Shown piece after piece: positions 46,662 to 57,081 of a DNA stretch of 62,015 nucleotides. Position numbers and translations under genes: made by a program. Every line of letters starts with the position of its first letter. Within the stretch, counting starts at the first letter, position 1. This DNA comes from an uncultured Caulobacteraceae bacterium (GTDB lineage Bacteria; Pseudomonadota; Alphaproteobacteria; Caulobacterales; Caulobacteraceae). The notes beneath the pieces are model-generated. The model did no database searches, was not told the origin of the DNA, and was given only the letters and a program-made list of their open reading frames with translations. The stretch is taken from NCBI GenBank assembly GCA_903923135.1, contig CAIXWN010000174.1, positions 1 through 62,015 on the forward strand, given 5' to 3'.

Positions 46662-47555
46662 ATGGCGAGACTCCAGGCTGGCGACCTCTTCCTTGAATAC
46701 GACAGCCACGGCGACGCGGGCGCCGAGGCGATCCTGCTGATCATGGGCCTTGGCGCCCAGATGACCCGCTGGTCACCAGAGTTCGTCTCCAAGCTTGTGG
46801 CCCGCGGATTCCGTGTCATCCGGTTCGACAATCGCGACGTCGGCCTTTCGGACAAGCTTGACGACGCCGGTCCGCCGGACATGGCCGCAATCCTGACCGC
46901 CCTCAGCCAGGGCCGGTCGCCCCCTGTCGCCTACGACCTCGGCGACATGGCCGCCGACGCCGTGGCGCTGCTGGACGCCCTCCAAATCGACAGCGCCCAT
47001 ATCGTCGGCGCCTCCATGGGCGGGATGATCGCCCAGCTCGTCGCCGCCGACTACCCGCGACGCACGCGGTCGCTCACCTCGATAATGTCCACGACCGGCC
47101 ACCCCGATCTGCCGCGTGCGACCCCGGAAGCCATGACGCGCCTCAACACGCCCGCGCCCGACCCCCGGGCGGATCTCGAAGCCTATGTCGCGCATTCCAT
47201 CGCCAGCGCCCGCGTCATGGGCTCGCCAGCCTATCCCGTCCCAGCGGCTGAATTGCGTGAGCAGGCGATCAGCACAGTCGGCCGCAGCTACTACCCTGTC
47301 GGCTTCGCGCGGCAATACGCCGCCATTCTGGCCTCGCCCGATCGGCGGGCCAAACTCGCCGGAGTCACCGCTCCCGCCTTGGTCATTCACGGTCAGGCCG
47401 ACCCACTTGTGCCCGTGGAAGGGGGACGTGACACGGCGGCCTCGATTCCCGGCGCCGAACTGCTGGAAATCCCCGGCATGGGCCACGACCTGCCTGGTCC
47501 CCTGCACGATCAGGTGGTCGATGCGATCGTCGCCATAGCGGCCCGCGCGGGCTGA
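46662..47555 (+). CDS. Alpha/beta hydrolase
   Basis: A 297-residue alpha/beta hydrolase. The nucleophile elbow is GASMGGM near residue 118, the oxyanion region includes LLIMGLGAQMTRW, and the acid and His of the triad lie in VIHGQADPLVPVEGG and GMGHDLPG. The family includes esterases and haloperoxidase-like enzymes, and the substrate is not evident. It follows the histidine kinase by 14 bases and may be co-transcribed, then converges with the aldo/keto reductase. Confidence 0.88.
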   Translation: MARLQAGDLFLEYDSHGDAGAEAILLIMGLGAQMTRWSPEFVSKLVARGFRVIRFDNRDVGLSDKLDDAGPPDMAAILTALSQGRSPPVAYDLGDMAADAVALLDALQIDSAHIVGASMGGMIAQLVAADYPRRTRSLTSIMSTTGHPDLPRATPEAMTRLNTPAPDPRADLEAYVAHSIASARVMGSPAYPVPAAELREQAISTVGRSYYPVGFARQYAAILASPDRRAKLAGVTAPALVIHGQADPLVPVEGGRDTAASIPGAELLEIPGMGHDLPGPLHDQVVDAIVAIAARAG

Positions 47556-47579
47556 GCGCCAGCGCCGCGCGGCTCCCGA

Positions 47580-48629
47580 TCAGGCCTTGCGGCTGAACGG
47601 CGCCGGAACCCGGCTGCCGCCCTGCATGGCGAACATCCACCCCGGATACTCCGCGGGCAGCGCGCTCGCCGCATCGAGTCGGGCGATCTCGTCAACCGTC
47701 AGGGTCAGTTCCGCCGCCGCCAGGTTGTCTTCCAGCTGCTCCACGGTCTTGGCCCCGACGATCACGGTCGTCACCGCCGGTCTGGCGAGCAACCAGGCGA
47801 GGGCCACACGCGCCACGGTGACTCCGTGAGCGTCGCCGATCTCGCGCATCGCCGCCACGCACCTCCAGGCCCGCTCCTTGTCCACAGGGGGGAAGTCGAA
47901 GCTGGCCCGGCGCGCGTCGTCGGGCGTCGATGATCCGGGGCCGAACTTGCCTGACAGCAACCCGCCGGCAAGCGGCGACCAGACCATCAACCCGACCTTC
48001 TCTTCGACCAGAAGGGGCGCCAGCTCCCGCTCAAGGTCGCGTCCGGCGATGGTGTAGTAGGCCTGTAGGCTTTCGAAGCGGGCGTAGCCCTTGCGCTCGC
48101 TGATCCCGAGGGCCTTGGCGATCTTCCAGGCCGCCCAGTTGGAGACGCCCACATAGCGCACGGCGCCTTCCCGGGTCAGATCGTCCAGGGCGCGCAGTGT
48201 CTCCTCGATCGGCGTAACGCTGTCGTTCCCGTGGATCTGGTACAGATCGATGTGGTCGGTCTGCAGGCGGTCCAGGCTTGCGCGGACACTATCCATGATA
48301 TGCCCGCGCGAGGCGCCCCGGTCATTCGGCCCGGGTCCCATCGCCCCGAAGACCTTAGTGGCCACGACCACGTCCTTGCGGGCGACGCCCAGGTTCTTGA
48401 AGGCCTGGCCAAGGCGGCGCTCGGACTCGCCGAACGAATAGACGTCGGCTGTGTCGAAAAAATTCACACCTGCGTTCAGGGCCCGGCCAACGATATCGTC
48501 GACAGCCGGCTGTTCGAGAGCGCCGATCGCCTTCCACATCCCGGCGTCGGCGTTGCCCCCGAAGGTCATGGTCCCAAGGCAGATCTCGGAGACGTAGAGG
48601 CCTGTGCGGCCCAGTTGGTTGTATTTCAT
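47580..48629 (-). CDS. Aldo/keto reductase
   Basis: A 349-residue NADPH-dependent AKR. The tetrad residues are visible: D59 and Y64 in FFDTADVYSFGESE, K92 in VVATKVFGAM, and His in LYQIHGND. C-terminal cofactor-binding sequence TVIVGAKTVEQLEDN is typical. Start at 48629 opens with KYNQLGRTGLYVSEICLGTMTFGG; a longer upstream frame lies inside the DUF445 gene. Family size and motif suit a YghZ/Tas-like general oxidoreductase; the substrate is unknown. Confidence 0.92.
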   Translation of the reverse strand: MKYNQLGRTGLYVSEICLGTMTFGGNADAGMWKAIGALEQPAVDDIVGRALNAGVNFFDTADVYSFGESERRLGQAFKNLGVARKDVVVATKVFGAMGPGPNDRGASRGHIMDSVRASLDRLQTDHIDLYQIHGNDSVTPIEETLRALDDLTREGAVRYVGVSNWAAWKIAKALGISERKGYARFESLQAYYTIAGRDLERELAPLLVEEKVGLMVWSPLAGGLLSGKFGPGSSTPDDARRASFDFPPVDKERAWRCVAAMREIGDAHGVTVARVALAWLLARPAVTTVIVGAKTVEQLEDNLAAAELTLTVDEIARLDAASALPAEYPGWMFAMQGGSRVPAPFSRKA

Positions 48630-48672
48630 GGCAAGGGCTTCCCAGTTGAGGTTCGATAGAGACGGGCCGGCT

Positions 48673-49932
48673 TCACGACAGCCACCGACTGGCGGTGAAT
48701 ATAACCAGCCCCACAAGGCCGCCCACCAGGGCGCCGTTGATGCGGATATACTGCAGGTCGCGGCCGACCTGCAGTTCCAGGCGATCGGCGACCTCGGCGG
48801 CGTCCCAACCGGCGACCACCTGGGCGACGAAGCCGCCGATGGCGTGGCGCTGTGACGACAGCACGCGCCGGGCTGCAATGCGGACCCACCGGTTCAGCCG
48901 TTCACGGGCATCGTCATCGCCCTCGAGCCAACGGCCCAGAGCCCTCAGCGCGCGCGCCAGAATCTCGCCGAGCGCGTCGTCCCGCCCACCGGCTTCGGCG
49001 CCCAGGCGCTGGCCGACCTCCGCCCACAGGCCTTCGAGTCGAGTTGGAAGCTCAGGGTCCGCTAGCCAGCGGGCCTTGAGGGCTTCGCCGCGCTCCAGCA
49101 GGTCCGGGTCGGTCCCCAGGCGTTCGATCAGATCCTCCACCGCTTCGCCCAGCGCCGCACGCCAGGGATGATCAGGGTCGCCCAGGCCGTGGGCTGCACC
49201 CACCAGACCGTCCGCGAAGCGCTCGGCCAGGATCCGGTCCAGCCATTTGGGCATCCACCGCCACGAGGCCACCGTCACCTGCGACTGGATGAAGGATTCC
49301 TGGTCCTCGAGGTAGTGCGCCAGGGCGTCCGCCGCTCGGCTGAACAGTCGCTGGACGCCCGGATCGCGCCAGAGCCAGCCCAGCGCCTTGCCGGCGAGGG
49401 GGGCGAGGGGCCGGGACTGTATCGCGCGGCGGATGACGCCGCCGGCCAGGGCGCGCAGTTCGCCGCCTGCGTCGGCCATGTCCGGCAGCAGCACCGCCAG
49501 GCGCGCGCCGAGCGCCTCGGCGCGATCGCCTTCGCCGAGCCACTCGGCAAGACGTCGGGCCGGGTCGAGGCTGCTCAACCGGGCGTCGAGCACGCCGGCG
49601 GTCAGGAAATTGTTGGCGATGAAATCCCCCAGAGCCTCGCCGATCCGATCCTTGTTTCGCGGGATGATGCCGGTGTGCGGAATCGGCAGGCCCAAGGGGC
49701 GCCGGAACAGGGCCGTGACGGCGAACCAGTCGGCGCAGCCACCGACCATGCCGGCCTCGGCGAATGCGGCCACATAGCCCGTCCAGGTCCATGCCGCCGG
49801 GGCCAGACGGGCGGCGAGGAAGACGGCGGCCATTAGCGCGAGCAGGCCGGTCGCCATGGCGCGCATGCGGCGGAGGTCTGCGCGTCGGGCGTTATCGGAC
49901 AACGTCGACCGGGCGGGCTCGGCTACCTTCAT
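48673..49932 (-). CDS. DUF445 family (YjiN-like) membrane protein
   Basis: A 419-residue protein of the DUF445 family. An N-terminal hydrophobic stretch (MATGLLALMAAVFLAARLAP) is followed by the signature AEAGMVGGCADWFAVTALFRRPLGLPIPHTGIIPRNKDRIG, then a long soluble helical region and a final membrane helix (INGALVGGLVGLVIFTA). The start is ATG at 49932; a GTG two codons earlier is equally possible. No biochemical function is known for the family. Confidence 0.86.
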   Translation of the reverse strand: MKVAEPARSTLSDNARRADLRRMRAMATGLLALMAAVFLAARLAPAAWTWTGYVAAFAEAGMVGGCADWFAVTALFRRPLGLPIPHTGIIPRNKDRIGEALGDFIANNFLTAGVLDARLSSLDPARRLAEWLGEGDRAEALGARLAVLLPDMADAGGELRALAGGVIRRAIQSRPLAPLAGKALGWLWRDPGVQRLFSRAADALAHYLEDQESFIQSQVTVASWRWMPKWLDRILAERFADGLVGAAHGLGDPDHPWRAALGEAVEDLIERLGTDPDLLERGEALKARWLADPELPTRLEGLWAEVGQRLGAEAGGRDDALGEILARALRALGRWLEGDDDARERLNRWVRIAARRVLSSQRHAIGGFVAQVVAGWDAAEVADRLELQVGRDLQYIRINGALVGGLVGLVIFTASRWLS

Positions 49933-50034
49933 GGACACACGGCCATCGCATTGGCGGCGGGATGGGTGTAGGCGGACCGCCCTCGCAGCGGCCGATCCGG
50001 GTCGCCTTGCGCGTTTTTTCCGGAAGGCCTGTTC

Positions 50035-50541
50035 ATGTCCCTGTCGATGTACGACGCATCCGTCCCCGTCTTCGGCCGGATGCTAAACAATCTCGCCGCC
50101 CTGCTGCGCAAGGGCGCTGAATTCGCGGAAGCCCGCAAGATCGATCCACTGGTGCTTACCGGCGCGCGCCTGGCTCCGGACATGTTTCCGCTTTCGCGGC
50201 AGGTGCAGATCGCGTGCGACGCCGCCAAGGGCGGCGGCGCCCGTCTGGCGGGGGTCGATGCGCCGAGCCACCCCGACACCGAGACCACCTTCGATGAACT
50301 CCTGAACCGCATCGACGCCACGATCGCCTTCCTGGACACTCTGAAGCCCGATCAGATGGTCGGGGCCGAGACCCGCTCCGTCACTCTGAAGATGCAGGGT
50401 TCGGAGATCGTTCTGACCGGGCAGGTCTTCCTGCTCAATCTGGCCATGCCGAACTTTTATTTTCATATCAGCACCGCCTACGACATCCTGCGTCACAATG
50501 GCGTGGTGCTGGGCAAGCGGGACTTTCTCGGAGCCCCCTGA
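50035..50541 (+). CDS. DUF1993 family protein
   Basis: A 168-residue protein of the DUF1993 (DinB-like four-helix) family, opening with MSLSMYDASVPVFGRMLNNLAALLRKG-type sequence and showing RLAPDMFPLSRQVQIACDAAKGG and the C-terminal FYFHISTAYDILRHNGV with a His in the position of a DinB metal ligand. GGAAGG lies seven bases before the ATG. The function is unknown; related DinB-fold proteins bind metals and thiols. Confidence 0.85.
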   Translation: MSLSMYDASVPVFGRMLNNLAALLRKGAEFAEARKIDPLVLTGARLAPDMFPLSRQVQIACDAAKGGGARLAGVDAPSHPDTETTFDELLNRIDATIAFLDTLKPDQMVGAETRSVTLKMQGSEIVLTGQVFLLNLAMPNFYFHISTAYDILRHNGVVLGKRDFLGAP

Positions 50542-50563
50542 CCGGCGATCAGCGGCCAGCCCT

Positions 50564-51451
50564 TCAGAGGAAGGCGCGGATTTCCTTCAGGAAGTCATCC
50601 AGACGATCATGATGCACCCAGTGGCCGGCGCGCTCGAAGCTGGCCACGCGGGCGTTGGCGAAATGTCCAAGGCGCCCGTCCTCCTCGGGATTCGACGCCC
50701 AGCTCTCCGTGCCGTTGACCAGCAGCGTGGGGCAGGTGATCCGTGACCAGAGCGCGTGCAGATCGTCCTGGGACAGGTCGACCGGGGTGAACGACCGCAC
50801 ATAGTTGTCGAACTTCCAGCTGTAGGTTCCATCCTCGTTCTGGCTGACCCCGTGGACGGTCAGATAGCGGGCCTGGGCGGGCGTCAGGTGGGTATTTTCC
50901 GCCTGCATGCGGGCGAGGGCCTCGTCGATGGTGGCGTAGCGGCGCGGCTGGCGGGCGGCGAGCGCGCGCTGATCGTCAATCCAGCGCGTCAGCCGGTCGG
51001 CGACGGTGATCTCGGCGCGTTTGGCCTGCAGGGATGGCGATGGCCCCATGCCCTCGATCGCCACAAGCCGGCTGACCGCGTCGGGATACAGGCCCGTGTA
51101 GCGCAGGGCGATGTTGCCGCCCAGGGAGTGGGCGACGATACGGACCGGCGCCAGGGCCTGCTGATGGATCAGCTGGGCCAGGTCGTAGACATAGGCCGAC
51201 ATGGAATAGTCGCCGCTGGGCGAATAGGCGCTGTCACCATGGCCGCGCAGGTCCGGGGCGATGACATGCCAGTCGCGGCGCAGGTCCTGGGCGACCCAGT
51301 CCCAGTTCCGGCAATGGTCGCGGCCGCCGTGGACCAGGATCAGGGGCGGCGCGCCGGCGTTGCCCCAGTCGACATAGTGCAGCCGCAGCCGCTGCGAGAT
51401 GAAGCTGTGCGACGTCGGACCGAGACCGGTCTCGAATCCTTCGGCGGTCAT
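50564..51451 (-). CDS. Alpha/beta hydrolase, probably acting after the Baeyer-Villiger monooxygenase
   Basis: A 295-residue alpha/beta hydrolase. The nucleophile is Ser in AHSLGGN (about residue 112), the oxyanion-hole segment is LVHGGRDHCRNWD, and the triad His is near the C-terminus in RAGHWVHHD. The ATG has no clear Shine-Dalgarno. It is downstream of the monooxygenase on the same strand, 102 bases away, behind a weak terminator-like hairpin. Esters are the products of Baeyer-Villiger oxidation, so ester hydrolysis is a reasonable inference, but the substrate is unproven. Confidence 0.87.
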   Translation of the reverse strand: MTAEGFETGLGPTSHSFISQRLRLHYVDWGNAGAPPLILVHGGRDHCRNWDWVAQDLRRDWHVIAPDLRGHGDSAYSPSGDYSMSAYVYDLAQLIHQQALAPVRIVAHSLGGNIALRYTGLYPDAVSRLVAIEGMGPSPSLQAKRAEITVADRLTRWIDDQRALAARQPRRYATIDEALARMQAENTHLTPAQARYLTVHGVSQNEDGTYSWKFDNYVRSFTPVDLSQDDLHALWSRITCPTLLVNGTESWASNPEEDGRLGHFANARVASFERAGHWVHHDRLDDFLKEIRAFL

Positions 51452-51536
51452 CGGGAGAGGCCCAGGGCGTCGGGAGGGGCGGAGTCTGCAGGCGAAACGG
51501 TCATGCGGCCTTTTACCCCCAACTGAGGGCGCGGGG

Positions 51537-51553
51537 AAACCGGCGGCCCGCCG
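51537..51553 (-). terminator. Weak terminator-like hairpin after the monooxygenase gene
   Basis: On the minus strand, CGGCG-GGC-CGCCG (51553 down to 51541) forms a five-bp stem immediately after the monooxygenase stop, followed by GTTT. The stem is short and the T-run is only three, so partial termination is more likely than complete. Confidence 0.35.
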
Positions 51554-53395
51554 TCAGTCGCGGCGAATCTCCAGGCCGGCCAGGGCGCCGTCCGCCCGCC
51601 AGGCCTCCAGCACCTTGACGAAGGCCAGCGGGCCGGCGCCGTAGGCGCTGTTCTGCACCGCCACCGGATTGGGCTTGCCCTCGTTGTTGTAGTAGCCGGG
51701 CGTGCATTCGGCGGCGAACTTCTCGCGCTGGACAGCCAGGGAGACGATCGTCCTGACCCAGTCGGCCTGGGCCTCCTCGGACACCTCGACGGCGCGGACC
51801 TGACCTTCGAGGCACTGATTGACGATATAGGCCACGTGGCGGGCCTGCTCATTGAGCATGTGCGGATAGTTGACGGTGAAGCCCGACTGGCTGTTGCTGA
51901 TGATGAAGCAGTTGGGGAAGCCGCGGGTGTGGAAACCATGCAGGGTCTTCACCCCGTCGGCCCAGTGCTGGGTCAGGGTGACGCCGTCGCGGCCGTGAAG
52001 CTCGTAACCCGAGCGCCGGGTGTATTCGGTGCCGACCTCGAAGCCGGTGGCGTAGATGAGGCAGTCGACCTTGTACTCCCGGCCGTTGGCCCAAACCGCG
52101 TCGGCGGTGATCCGGTCGACGCCGCGCCCCTCGGTATCCACCAGGGTGACGTTGGGCCGGTTGAAGGTGGCCAGATAGTCGTCGTGGAAGCACGGCCGCT
52201 TGCAGAACTGCCGGTAGTAGGGTTTCAGCGCCTCGGCGGTCGCCTTGTCCTGGACGACGCTCTCCACCCGGGCGCGGATTTGTTCCATCTTCTGGAAATC
52301 CGCCAGTTCCAGGGTCTCGCCGGGATCGCTGGGCGGGGCCTTGCCATCGGCCTGGTCGCGGCGGGCGAGGATCAGCAGGTTGCGGATGATCTCCGTCCAG
52401 CCGTCGTTGACCAGGTCCTCGTCCTGGTAGCCGCCGGAAACCAGCACATTGAAGTTGTCCATCCGCCGCTGCTGCCAGCCGGGGGTGAGACTCGCCGCCC
52501 AGTCCGGATCGGTGGGGCGGTTGTTGCGCACGTCGATCGACGAGGGTGTGCGCTGGAAGACATAGAGCGCCTTGGCGCCGGCCCCGAGGTGCGGCACGCA
52601 CTGCACGGCGGTGGCGCCGGTGCCGATGATGCCGACGACCTTGTCCTTCAGGCCGCCCAGGCCGCCGTTCGAGTCGCCGCCGGTGTATTCATAGTCCCAG
52701 CGGCTGGTGTGGAAGGCGTGGCCGCGGAAGGTCTCGACCCCGGGGATCCCCGGCAGCTTGGGACGGTGCAGCGGGCCGTTGGCCATGATCACGTACCGCG
52801 CCCGGATGGCGTCGTCGCGGTTGGTCTGGACGATCCAGCGCGACGCCGCCTCGTCCCAGCGCATGGCGGTGACCTCGGTCTGCAGGCAGGCGTTGTCGTA
52901 GAGATCGAAGTGCCGGGCGATCGCGCGGCTGTGGGCGAGAATCTCCGGCGCGCGGGTGTACTTCTCGACCGGCAGATAGCCGATCTCCTCGAGCAGGGGC
53001 AGATAGACGTAGGATTCCACGTCGCAGGCCGCGCCGGGATAGCGGTTCCAGTACCAGGTGCCGCCGAAGTCGCCGCCCTTCTCGATGACGCGGATATCCT
53101 TCACGCCGGCCTCCCGCAGCCGCGCGCCGGCCAGCAGACCGCCAAATCCGCCGCCGACCACAACCACGTCCACCTCATCGGTGAGCGGCGCGCGGCTGAA
53201 CCCCGGCGCGACATAGGGATCGTCCAGATAGCGGGCGAAGTCCCCGGCGATCTCGCGGTACTGCTGGTTGCCGTCGGCCCGCAGGCGCTTGTCGCGCTCG
53301 GCCCGGTACTTCGCCCGCAGGGCCTGCGGATCGAAGCCCAGGTCTGCGCGCGCGGCGCCGGTCGCCGTGATCACGGTCTCGCTGCTGTCCGACAA
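51554..53395 (-). CDS. Flavin-containing Baeyer-Villiger-type monooxygenase
   Basis: Class B flavoprotein monooxygenase that inserts oxygen next to a ketone (ester or lactone product) using NADPH and FAD. The 613 residues show the FAD fold [17 protein letters not shown], the Baeyer-Villiger fingerprint [12 protein letters not shown] (consensus FxGxxxHxxxW), and the NADPH fold [18 protein letters not shown]. The start is TTG at 53395, chosen because GGAGGGAGA is six bases upstream; the frame is open further but that part looks like leader. A 16-bp palindrome lies 32 bases upstream. The substrate is unknown; neighbours suggest a ketone-catabolic role. Confidence 0.92.
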   Translation of the reverse strand: MSDSSETVITATGAARADLGFDPQALRAKYRAERDKRLRADGNQQYREIAGDFARYLDDPYVAPGFSRAPLTDEVDVVVVGGGFGGLLAGARLREAGVKDIRVIEKGGDFGGTWYWNRYPGAACDVESYVYLPLLEEIGYLPVEKYTRAPEILAHSRAIARHFDLYDNACLQTEVTAMRWDEAASRWIVQTNRDDAIRARYVIMANGPLHRPKLPGIPGVETFRGHAFHTSRWDYEYTGGDSNGGLGGLKDKVVGIIGTGATAVQCVPHLGAGAKALYVFQRTPSSIDVRNNRPTDPDWAASLTPGWQQRRMDNFNVLVSGGYQDEDLVNDGWTEIIRNLLILARRDQADGKAPPSDPGETLELADFQKMEQIRARVESVVQDKATAEALKPYYRQFCKRPCFHDDYLATFNRPNVTLVDTEGRGVDRITADAVWANGREYKVDCLIYATGFEVGTEYTRRSGYELHGRDGVTLTQHWADGVKTLHGFHTRGFPNCFIISNSQSGFTVNYPHMLNEQARHVAYIVNQCLEGQVRAVEVSEEAQADWVRTIVSLAVQREKFAAECTPGYYNNEGKPNPVAVQNSAYGAGPLAFVKVLEAWRADGALAGLEIRRD

Positions 53396-53426
53396 GATGA
53401 AGTCTCCCTCCCCAGCCCACGGGGGA

Positions 53427-53442
53427 TCAAACGGTTGTTTGA
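53427..53442. promoter_or_regulatory. Perfect inverted repeat, candidate operator of the monooxygenase
   Basis: TCAAAC-GGTT-GTTTGA is a perfect 16-base inverted repeat in the 209-base region between the divergent monooxygenase and aldehyde dehydrogenase genes, nearer the former. Arms of six with a four-base core resemble TetR-type operators. It contains an AT-rich centre in an otherwise GC-rich gap. No regulator gene is adjacent, so the cognate protein is unknown. Confidence 0.55.
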
Positions 53443-53604
53443 ATGCATAGAACACGGCCAGCGCTGCGGGCACAAGCCGCCAGGCGGCGGACAGCTGCGG
53501 CCAACAGGGCCGCGGGGGCCTGACAGCGCGCCCCGACGGGCCTATCCTGGCCGGCAAAGACGCCGCAACGACGGCGCCCGCCCGGAAGCACCAGGAGACC
53601 TTTG

Positions 53605-55122
<1,518 letters not shown>

Positions 55123-55143
55123 ACCGGCGAGGGGGAGCGCGGC

Positions 55144-55521
55144 GTGATGCTGCCTGAACGCGTCACGGCCACGCCCGCCGCCCTGGACCTGATCGGCGTC
55201 CTTGTCGCCGAACACGGCCCGGTGCTGTTCCACCAGTCCGGCGGTTGCTGCGACGGCTCGTCTCCGATGTGCTACCCTCAGGGCGACTTCATCGTCGGCG
55301 ACCAAGACGTGCGGCTGGGCGAGATCGGCGGCGCGCCGGTCTATATCGGCGCGGCCCAGTTCGACCTGTGGCGCCACACCCAGCTGATCATCGATGTCAC
55401 CCCAGGACGCGGTGGCATGTTCTCGCTGGATAACGGCCGGGAGGTCCGCTTCCTCACCCGTTCGCGCCTGTTCAGCGAGGCCGAGCAGGCCAGCCTCGGC
55501 GCGCCGACGGCGGCGGCCTGA
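55144..55521 (+). CDS. DUF779 family protein
   Basis: A 125-residue protein with the DUF779 core HQSGGCCDGSSPMCYP (C35, C36, C43), LGEIGGAPVYIGAAQFDLW and PGRGGMFSLDNG. The three Cys suggest a metal or redox site. The first in-frame start is GTG at 55144; an ATG at the next codon is equally likely, both after GGGGGAG. It is coupled to the aldehyde dehydrogenase by 21 bases, a widespread pairing, so it probably supports that enzyme. The molecular role is unknown. Confidence 0.87.
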   Translation: MMLPERVTATPAALDLIGVLVAEHGPVLFHQSGGCCDGSSPMCYPQGDFIVGDQDVRLGEIGGAPVYIGAAQFDLWRHTQLIIDVTPGRGGMFSLDNGREVRFLTRSRLFSEAEQASLGAPTAAA

Positions 55522-55566
55522 TCTGGATCAAAGCGCGACGGGCCCACTGAGGGACAAGTCGGCGCC

Positions 55567-55986
55567 ATGACCACCACCACCCTGGATTCCGCCACGCCCT
55601 TCACCCTGATCGGGGGTGTCCCCACCGTCGAGGCCTTCGTCGACCGGTTCTACGACCTGATGGACGAGGAGCCCGCCTATATGGCCCTGCGCGCCCTGCA
55701 CGGGCCGGACCTGGGGCCGATGCGCGAATCGCTCAGCAGCTTCCTCACCGCCTGGCTGGGCGGACCGCGCGAGTGGTTCGACCGCCGTCCGGGCGCCTGC
55801 GTGATGTCGGCCCATTCCAGGGTTCCGGTGACGGCGGAGACGGCGGCTCAGTGGACCGAGGCCATGTCGCGGGCCCTCGCCGACACCGGCGTCGATCCGG
55901 CGATCGGGGCGCAGATCAACGCCGCCTTCGCCCGCATGGCCGGCGGCATGGCGGCGCGACCGGCCGCCCGCGCCCTGAACGGCTAG
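55567..55986 (+). CDS. Group II truncated haemoglobin
   Basis: A 139-residue 2/2 haemoglobin. It opens TPFTLIGGVPTVEAFVDRFYDLM, with Y29 at B10, proximal His H83 in CVMSAHSRVPV, and W96 at G8 in AAQWTEAM, the Trp that marks group II. It lies 45 bases after DUF779 on the same strand, perhaps in one transcript. Group II members bind oxygen tightly or handle NO and peroxide; pairing with oxidative metabolism is only suggestive. Confidence 0.88.
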   Translation: MTTTTLDSATPFTLIGGVPTVEAFVDRFYDLMDEEPAYMALRALHGPDLGPMRESLSSFLTAWLGGPREWFDRRPGACVMSAHSRVPVTAETAAQWTEAMSRALADTGVDPAIGAQINAAFARMAGGMAARPAARALNG

Positions 55987-55992
55987 GTCGGA

Positions 55993-56022
55993 CTCCGACC
56001 AGGTGGGAACATCCGGTCGGAG
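55993..56022. terminator. Hairpin between convergent globin and phosphatase-fold genes
   Basis: CTCCGACC at 55993-56000 pairs perfectly with GGTCGGAG at 56015-56022 around a 14-base loop, seven bases after the truncated haemoglobin stop. No T-run follows beyond ATT. It could end transcripts from both sides weakly. Confidence 0.4.
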
Positions 56023-56046
56023 ATTCCAGGCTCTGGATTCCGATAT

Positions 56047-57024
56047 TCAGTCGGCCAGCGCCAGATCCGCCACGATCGGATAGTGGTCCGAGCCCAGGCG
56101 CGGCCCGCGGCGGACAGCGACCGTCCGCCAGGCTGACCCAGCGTAGATGTGGTCGATCGGCAGGATCGCCGGCAGGCTGACGATGTCGCGGCCGAGCCGG
56201 CGCATGACCGGCCAGGAGGCGATGGCGCGGTCGCGGCGCTCCAGTCCGAAGCCCCGGTCGAGCCTCGCCAGGGCGAAGGACCAGGGCGTGAGATTGAGAT
56301 CGCCGACGACGATCAGCCGATCGCGCGGCTGGCGCTCCAGCAGCCGGACAAACGCCGCCGGCTGACCCCAGAATTTGTTCAGGGTGGGCCAGCAGAGGTG
56401 GACCACCACCACGGTGAACCGTCCGTGGCCGCCGGGGGCCAGAAAACTCGCCCGGGCGAAATCGGGAAGAATCGGCCAGTCGCTGCCGGGGATGAGGAAA
56501 TGGGCGGTGGGCGAAAGCCCGCGGCTGAAGACCGCGGTGGTCACCATGCCCTTGGCGTAGACGAACCCGCGCGCCTCGAGAGCGCGGCGCAGCGCCGGGG
56601 TCATCTCCTCTATGGCCACCACATCCGGATGCTGGCCGGCGATCCAGTCGGCCGCCGCGCGCGGATTGGTGTTCTGGTCCCAGGCGTTGAACTGGATCAG
56701 GCGCAGCGTCGGCGACGAGCCGGCCGGGCCGGGGGGCGACGTCGGACGGGTGAGTTCCGGCGCCATCAGCGCCCCCGCGGCCACGCCGCCCAGAACCCCA
56801 AGCACCAGCAACGCCTGTCGCCGTCGACCGGCCCTCAACAGCAGACCGCCGCTCGCCACGACCAGGGAGCCCGCGAACCAGACCGGGGCGAAGTGGGTGA
56901 GGAGATCCAGCCAAGGGTCGAGCCGCCCGGCCTGGGCGATCAGGGCGGCCGCCAGGCAAACCACGCCCAGAGCGCAGGCCAGGACGAAGGTCAGGGCCGC
57001 GAGCGCTCGCCGGATCGTGTTCAT
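56047..57024 (-). CDS. Membrane-anchored endonuclease/exonuclease/phosphatase-family protein
   Basis: A 325-residue protein with three N-terminal hydrophobic segments (about residues 7-28, 38-60 and 68-90), then the EEP catalytic fold. Motifs: LIQFNAWDQNTN, VVAIEEMTP (metal Glu), VVGDLNLTPWS and GSDHYPIVADL (catalytic Asp/His). The catalytic domain therefore probably faces the periplasm. The family covers phosphodiesterases on DNA, lipids and inositol phosphates; the substrate is not identifiable. Confidence 0.87.
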   Translation of the reverse strand: MNTIRRALAALTFVLACALGVVCLAAALIAQAGRLDPWLDLLTHFAPVWFAGSLVVASGGLLLRAGRRRQALLVLGVLGGVAAGALMAPELTRPTSPPGPAGSSPTLRLIQFNAWDQNTNPRAAADWIAGQHPDVVAIEEMTPALRRALEARGFVYAKGMVTTAVFSRGLSPTAHFLIPGSDWPILPDFARASFLAPGGHGRFTVVVVHLCWPTLNKFWGQPAAFVRLLERQPRDRLIVVGDLNLTPWSFALARLDRGFGLERRDRAIASWPVMRRLGRDIVSLPAILPIDHIYAGSAWRTVAVRRGPRLGSDHYPIVADLALAD

Positions 57025-57081
57025 GTCCCGCCTGTAGCCCGCCTGCTAAGGCCTCGCCAGCCCGGGCAAGTCCGCCCCGGG

